A stretch of 64,000 bases of DNA from Paramacrobiotus metropolitanus (lineage: Eukaryota; Tardigrada; Eutardigrada; Parachela; Macrobiotidae). The stretch is from contig NW_026570288.1 of assembly GCF_019649055.1 (NCBI RefSeq), positions 124,001-188,000 of the forward strand, written 5' to 3'. Below the pieces are notes generated by a model. The model had not been told where the DNA came from, searched no databases, and saw only the letters and a program-made list of their open reading frames with translations. How positions within the stretch are numbered: the first letter of the stretch is position 1; each line of letters opens with the position of its first letter. A program made the position numbers and the translations under genes. Shown here piece after piece: positions 58,842-64,000 of this stretch.

Positions 58842-61836
58842 TTGTATATAATCGATATGGGGACCAAAAAACGCTGCAGCTTATCTTCAGTGGCTTATTA
58901 CCATCTAAATATACAGGGCATTAATAATCGCAATTCGACCAAGCATAATTTGGTTGAAAGTATTCTTCTCTCTGATGATAACATTTCTAAAATTTTCTGT
59001 ATTTCGGAATCTCATCTTTCATCTTCGGATCCTGATCAATTATATGAAGTCCCTGGATATAAGCTGTTTCGTAAAGATCGCAGTAAAGACCACTGTAAAG
59101 TTCGCGGCGGAGGTCTCCTGCTGTATGTGCCCAATTATATCACCAGTAAACTCGTTGATAGCAAAGAAACGTATGCTCATTGTGAAAGTTGGTGGGTTTT
59201 ATTACAAATCGGTAAGCGAAAAGTATTGGTGGGTTTGATTTACCGTGCTCCGGATTCCAACGCTTCAGATACAAAATATTTGTTTGCGCATATCGATAAT
59301 CCTGTCTCGGTTCCCTGATTGTGATTACGTGCTTACGGGAGACTTGAATATCGATACTTCCATCAGTAGTACTCCGTACCACCGCTATTACCATGATCTG
59401 CAAACAAATTTTAATCTCGACGAAAAGGTGATAGGTTATACTCGCGTGGCCACCAGGAAAATGAAGAAGGATAACATGAATTCTATCAGCTGCACCAAAA
59501 TCGATACTATGCTGTGCTCCCCGCCTTCCCTGTATGCCAGTATGCCTGCTACCGATGTCAGTTTTTCGGATCACCGCCTGTGTCGTACTGTTGCACAGTA
59601 CAAAACTATAATTCCAGTTCACAAAACAATTCAATTTCGATTGTGGAGCCATACGGACGATAACAAGTTTTTGGATGAAATCGGCGAAACAGTGAAGCGC
59701 TACGAACAGTATGATGAACAACGTGACGTAAATGAAGTTGTGGAGAATTTCGTGCAAGACCTCTCAGCTGTGGTTGACAAATGTTTTCCTACACGCTCCC
59801 GACGTGTAAAGCGTGCATCTCCACCGTGGATGAACGATGATTTAAAAGCTATGCTAAAGATCAAAGACCAACTGTACGAAGAGAAATGCAGATCACGTGG
59901 GACACCGATGTACGATCAGCAAGCCTGAGAGTATAAGCGAGTGAAGCTAGAAGTGACCACGGCTATTTTAAATGCTAAAGAGGCGTTTTTCAAAGAAAAT
60001 CAGCGCAGGAGTGACGTAGTGTGGAAAGAAATCGGCAGAACAATGAAAAAAGATGCGAAACCTAGTGCGGTTGCAGTTAATTTAAATGCGATTAATCAAC
60101 ATTTCGTGACAATGGGCCAACACGGGGCTCCGCACGATCCCCCACAGCGACCGCCACTGGGGGACGATAGTAACGCTTTGTTTTCTAGGTTTGCGCATGT
60201 TGATACAGCAGTGGTGGCTGGGATACTTCATCGAATGGCCGCGAAGAAAAAAAGCCCCGGACCAAACGGGATGCCACCAAAACTGCTACAGAAAATCACG
60301 CCGCTCATCGCTCCAGTCCTTACGCAAATGGTGAATCAGTCGCTGAAGGAGGGAGTGTTTCCTTCCGTCTTCAAAAAAGCCGAAGTTTACCCCTTGCCAA
60401 AAAGTGTTTCCCCGCAGTGTGTTGATGACTTCCGCCCCATTTCGCTACTTTGTAATTTCTCGAAGGTGTTTGAGAAATGCGTCCAATTGCAGTTAGTGCG
60501 TTTTTTGAAAGAACAACAGATCTTATCCCCAAATCAGTCTGGATTCAGAGACGGTCATTCTTGTGAAACGCTATTGTTAAAAACAACGGAGAAATGGAAA
60601 AAGGCATTGGATAGCAGGAATGTGACAGCAGTGTGTTTTTTAGACCTCAAGAAAGCATTTGACAGTGTAAGCCATTCGCGACTACTGGACAAGATGAAGA
60701 AAATCGGAGCCGGGGATATCGTAGTAAAATGGCTACATAGTTACCTTACCGGCAGAGTCCAAAGAGTACGAGATGGGAAACGAACATCCGACTGGCTGCC
60801 ATTAACATCTGGCGTCCCGCAGGGCACAGTGCTAGGACCAATCCTGTTCACCATCTACATTAATGATGTACTTACTGTTAACGCAGAAGATTGTGAGGTT
60901 GATTGTTTTGCAGACGACACAATTGTCCATGCAACTGGAAAAACGAAAAGTATTGCTGCCGCTAAACTGAATGCTGGACTGGTGCGTGTCGGCCAGGTTA
61001 TGGAAGAAAATCTCTTGCACGTAAATGGAAAGAAATGCCAAGCCATTTACTTATGTTCTGACCGAAACAAACAACCGGATCCGGAAGTCGTCATCAACGG
61101 GTCGGTTGTCAGCATTGCAAAATGTGTACGGTATCTCGGCGTTGAGATCGATAACCACTTGAAGTGGAGTGAACAGTTCAGAAAGGTGCAACGGAAGGGG
61201 AATTTCGGCATTGCCATGATTAAGCGAGCACAACAAGGGCTCAGCATGTCACAGCGCAAAGGTCTTTACCACGCTTGCTTTGGATGCCATATCGGACACC
61301 AGTCGCCGGTATGGTCTGCAGCGTCTTCGACTGAGCGCGACAAGCTGGACGGACTGCAACGTAAAGCTCTGAAAACCATCAGTGATTACAAGATGCCGGT
61401 TACTCCGGAACTGTATCAGAAGTTGGGTATTCCTCACATATTCGACCGATGGCGTCAGAGCGATGCGGTGTGGTTGTTCAAGTTCTGGAACAGAAATCAG
61501 TTCTCACTTCCGGCCTACCTCCTGGACATGATCCAAGTAAAAGATAACACCGCGCACTACAACTTGCGGAAGCCGGCCCGGATCGATGTTACGCGGGCAA
61601 AGAAAGTTATCGGAGGGTCGACTATGGAAATGCGACTAAAGCGTCTTCTTGATAAAATTCTTGCTGTTATCCTAAAATTCTCGAAGCTAGTTCTGTACCT
61701 TCTTTTAAATTTCTACTCAGATCTGTTAATCTCTCCTAAATGTTTTGTTAACAGAAAATTGTTTTGTTCGACCAGACTTGAAGTCCCTTGGGGGTTGTCT
61801 GCTCTTGTGCCGTAATAATAATAATAATAATAATAT
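58842..61836 (+). mobile_element. Disabled non-LTR retrotransposon (CR1/Jockey-like LINE) with (TAA)n tail
   Basis: The apurinic-type endonuclease comes first: HLNIQGINN, ISESHLSSSD, LIYRAPDSN, TGDLNID and SFSDHRL. A reverse transcriptase follows with KKSPGPNGMPPKLL, VDDFRPISLLCNFSKVFEK, CFLDLKKAFDSVSHSRLL, SGVPQGTVLGPILFTIYIND and the catalytic FADDT. The 3' end is a short TAA microsatellite (61813-61834), typical of CR1/L2/Jockey-group elements. The element is broken: the frame shifts near 59300-59320 inside the endonuclease, a TGA follows MYDQQA near 59927, and no ORF1 is seen, so it is probably 5' truncated as well. The stretch from 59941 to 61815 is one open frame of 624 codons containing the RT. 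It lies on the same strand as, and next to, the DUF3987-like gene. Confidence 0.85.
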
Positions 61837-63000
61837 GATCCTAAGTAACATTAGCCAGTACGATGACCAGGTGTGCTCGTCTCTAGTTTCCCTCTGCTAA
61901 ACAATGCCGCGATGCGCACTATAACCAGCCGCCACAATTGACCAATTTAGGTGTGTACCGGGCATTATGTGCCGGCATGGAACAGATAATCATGACACAA
62001 TCAGTCGACCCGATCTTCGGTGTCCCCTTCTCAAAGTGTCCCGCAGCGGACACTTTTCCGCCTGACTGACCAGTAAACACGGTCAGGCCTGGACTCGAAA
62101 CAACGTTCGCTGGATCCGGAATAAATCGACACTTTGGACACGTCGAAAAAATAGGAGACATTGGCCTTTCCACACTTACAACCAAAAACACTGCCTGCTG
62201 TTTACTTATTTTACTGCTGTTTGCTGCTCCGCTCCGCTTGCCTAATAAAATAATTTACAGTATATGCTGTATAAATAACTTACAGTATATTTTGCCCATT
62301 AAAATAATATACAGTATATGCTGCCAGGAAGGTTTGTGTATATTTACAAAATAATTATTAGCTAGGTATAATTATTTGCCTATTAAATAATTTTGTATCA
62401 ATAGAAATGAGTTTAAATTTCTGCTGCCAAGAAACATTTGCATTTACTTAAAAATAATTATTCGCTTTATTAATTTGCTCATTAAAATTGTCTGTAAGTA
62501 CTCGTAGAAACAGCCTACATTTAATCCTGGCCTTTCTTTAAATAGTCATTAATAAAACTACATTTAATCCTCGCCTTTCTTTAAATAGTCATTCATAAAA
62601 TGATCGTATTATAGTTCCGTTTTTTTCTTTAAGGTTTGATTCAGACGTTTATTCCCTTTTAAAAGGTTTCAAGTTTTTAATAAGTAGGAATAGGTTTTTT
62701 GTAAATACTATAATGCACTAATATACTGCACTGCTATATTAATTAGTAAGTACGAGTATGTTACAAATAGCTGTTTATCTGTAAGATAGACATGTTACGT
62801 AATATCAGAAGGCCACCATGCTCCACCATAGGCTAAAACAGTAGGTTACTGTACCACCATTACAATGGTAGCCGAAGCCTTCACTCTATGGCCTAAAGAA
62901 CATAAAAAGCATGGACGATGTGAAACCGAGCGTCATCATAATAATGACCTTATAAAACCTTTGATATGAACCTCAACAACCTAACCATAATAATATTTTA
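61837..63000. other. Intergenic; short tandem duplications
   Basis: Two copies of a unit of about 46 bp (CTACATTTAATCCT, then CCTTTCTTTAAATAGTCATT) lie at 62513-62603. ACAGTATATGCTG-type words recur at 62255-62325. No gene seen. Confidence 0.5.
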
Positions 63001-63001
63001 G

Positions 63002-63343
63002 TGACGTAACTTAAGTAGGCGGGGCTGTCACACTGTCACCAAAATTCGACCACAAAAGGAAAATAATAATTTTTAAATAAATTTAAAAAATTATTATTTT
63101 AATGACGTAACTGAAGTAGGCGGGGCTGTCACACTGTCACCAAAATTCGACCACAAAAGGAAAATAATAATTTTTAAATAAATTTAAAAAATTATTATTT
63201 TAATGACGTAACTTAAGTAGGCGGGGCTGTCACACTGTCACCAAAATTCGACCACAAAAGGAAAATAATAATTCTTAAATAAATTTAAAAAATTATTATT
63301 TTAATGACGTAACTGAAGTAGGCGGGGCTGTCACACTGTGACA
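63002..63343. repeat. 101-bp tandem repeat, about 3.4 copies
   Basis: TGACGTAACTTAAGTAGGCG starts at 63002, 63103, 63204 and 63305, giving a strict 101-bp period. Each unit has a CRE/ATF-like TGACGTAA followed by GGCGGGGC, then CACACTGTCACC, then an AT-rich half (AAATAAATTTAAAAAATTAT). Copies differ by only a few bases (CTTAAG/CTGAAG alternating), so the array is young. The last copy breaks off after CACACTGTGACAG. Confidence 0.92.
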
Positions 63344-64000
63344 GCTGGCGAACAAAGGCTCACGATAGTGAGAGAAGGCTTTATTGTGGATAGCAATAAA
63401 GTACAGAGAACCAAAAACACAAAGGCTCGATGTGAGCTGTGGAATGAAAATCACCGAATGTCAGCTAGTGAATGAAAATGAACGGCACATCGAGCCGAAA
63501 GCATGGGAAAAAGCCTAATGCGGCACTGGGCAGATCCAACACGAGCGAACGAACGCTGATAGGACGAGATGTGGAAAGGGGGCGTGGCTCCGCCTACATC
63601 GAGGCCGATGATTGGCCGAGACGAAAGGCTGGGCGGAAAGCTGCCTGAGTCGAGGCCGATCTAGCGCTCGACAGCGAGTGCGACTCGGTGTGAGTCAGCA
63701 CACCGGAAGCGGGAGACTGTCGCTGGCTGCCTACTCGTAGGCTGCCATAGCGACTGGCCCAACATGCCTCTGGGCGGGAGTCCGAGCCCCTGCGAAGGAC
63801 CGGCCTCATACCGCTCAGTGCCCGCTCCGCACACGACCCTATTGGGGTCGGTGGCTGCGCCTCGGGGGTGTCCGATGACGAAGGTCTCTCGGTGCCGCGT
63901 TCTCCTCCGGACCCGTGGTGGCGATACAACTCACGGCCGAAATCCGAAGGTCGGTCGGTGGTGTTGTTGGACCGGTGTAGGCATCTGTTGGTCGTGTCCG
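63344..64000. other. GC-rich block with nested hairpins; possible repeat element end
   Basis: Composition changes abruptly from AT-rich to GC-rich. Hairpins are dense: CTCACGATAGTGAG, CTTTATTG-tggatag-CAATAAAG, and GGCTCGATGTG (63424) mirrored by CACATCGAGCC at 63485-63496. A 111-codon minus-strand frame (63929-63594) is Ser/Arg-rich and unrecognised. It may be the edge of a larger transposable element or LTR extending beyond the window. Confidence 0.4.

Noticed and set aside
61919-62191. 90-aa minus-strand ORF downstream of the LINE as a gene
   Set aside because: No domain and no splice context; probably chance in repeat-derived sequence.

Overview
This looks like nuclear DNA of an animal. 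Genes are split into short exons by GT-AG introns (one GC-AG), there are no bacterial operons, and the families are metazoan: three receptor guanylyl cyclases, a gustatory-type receptor, BTB-BACK and F-box proteins, secreted C-type lectin-like proteins, and LINE, hAT and mariner debris. The mix of families and the gene style suggest an ecdysozoan, with a tardigrade as my best guess. That is inference; no rRNA or marker gene fixes it.

Layout. 0.8-3.2 kb (+): an intact short tRNase Z. 4.3-5.4 kb (-): a ceramide-1-phosphate transfer protein of the GLTP fold. 7.4-9.1 kb (+): a six-exon BTB-BACK protein with a Tudor/Agenet-like tail. 10.0-11.4 kb (+): a seven-helix gustatory-type receptor. 12.0-32.3 kb (-): a tandem array of three receptor guanylyl cyclases (A, B, C) with a small gene on the other strand between B and C. 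All three cyclases carry Ser in place of the first metal-binding Asp, and C has a damaged ectodomain exon. Two unrelated palindromic elements sit in introns of B and C. 34.4-36.5 kb (-): a three-exon F-box protein fused to an unrecognised N-terminal region. 37.9-41.4 kb (+): two tandem C-type lectin-like paralogues with identical exon phases. The second is enclosed by 0.63-kb inverted repeats that also enclose a broken folate-receptor-like pseudogene.

44.9-58.4 kb is the most unusual part: a MULE transposase gene, an intact PrimPol-type primase-polymerase, a small acidic ORF, a TIR-bounded insert with an Ulp1-like protease remnant, an RPA1-like OB-fold protein, and a DUF3987 helicase/primase-accessory-like protein, all in about 13.5 kb. 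Apart from the protease remnant they share one strand. A transposase beside a primase, a single-strand DNA-binding protein and a primase-associated ATPase-like protein suggests a large mobile element carrying its own replication module. Its ends were not found. 58.8-61.8 kb is a disabled LINE with a (TAA)n tail. The window ends with a 101-bp tandem repeat and a GC-rich block of unknown nature.

Exon boundaries were derived by hand from splice consensus and reading-frame continuity. Where exon lengths sum to an exact number of codons I say so. No alignment or database search was run.
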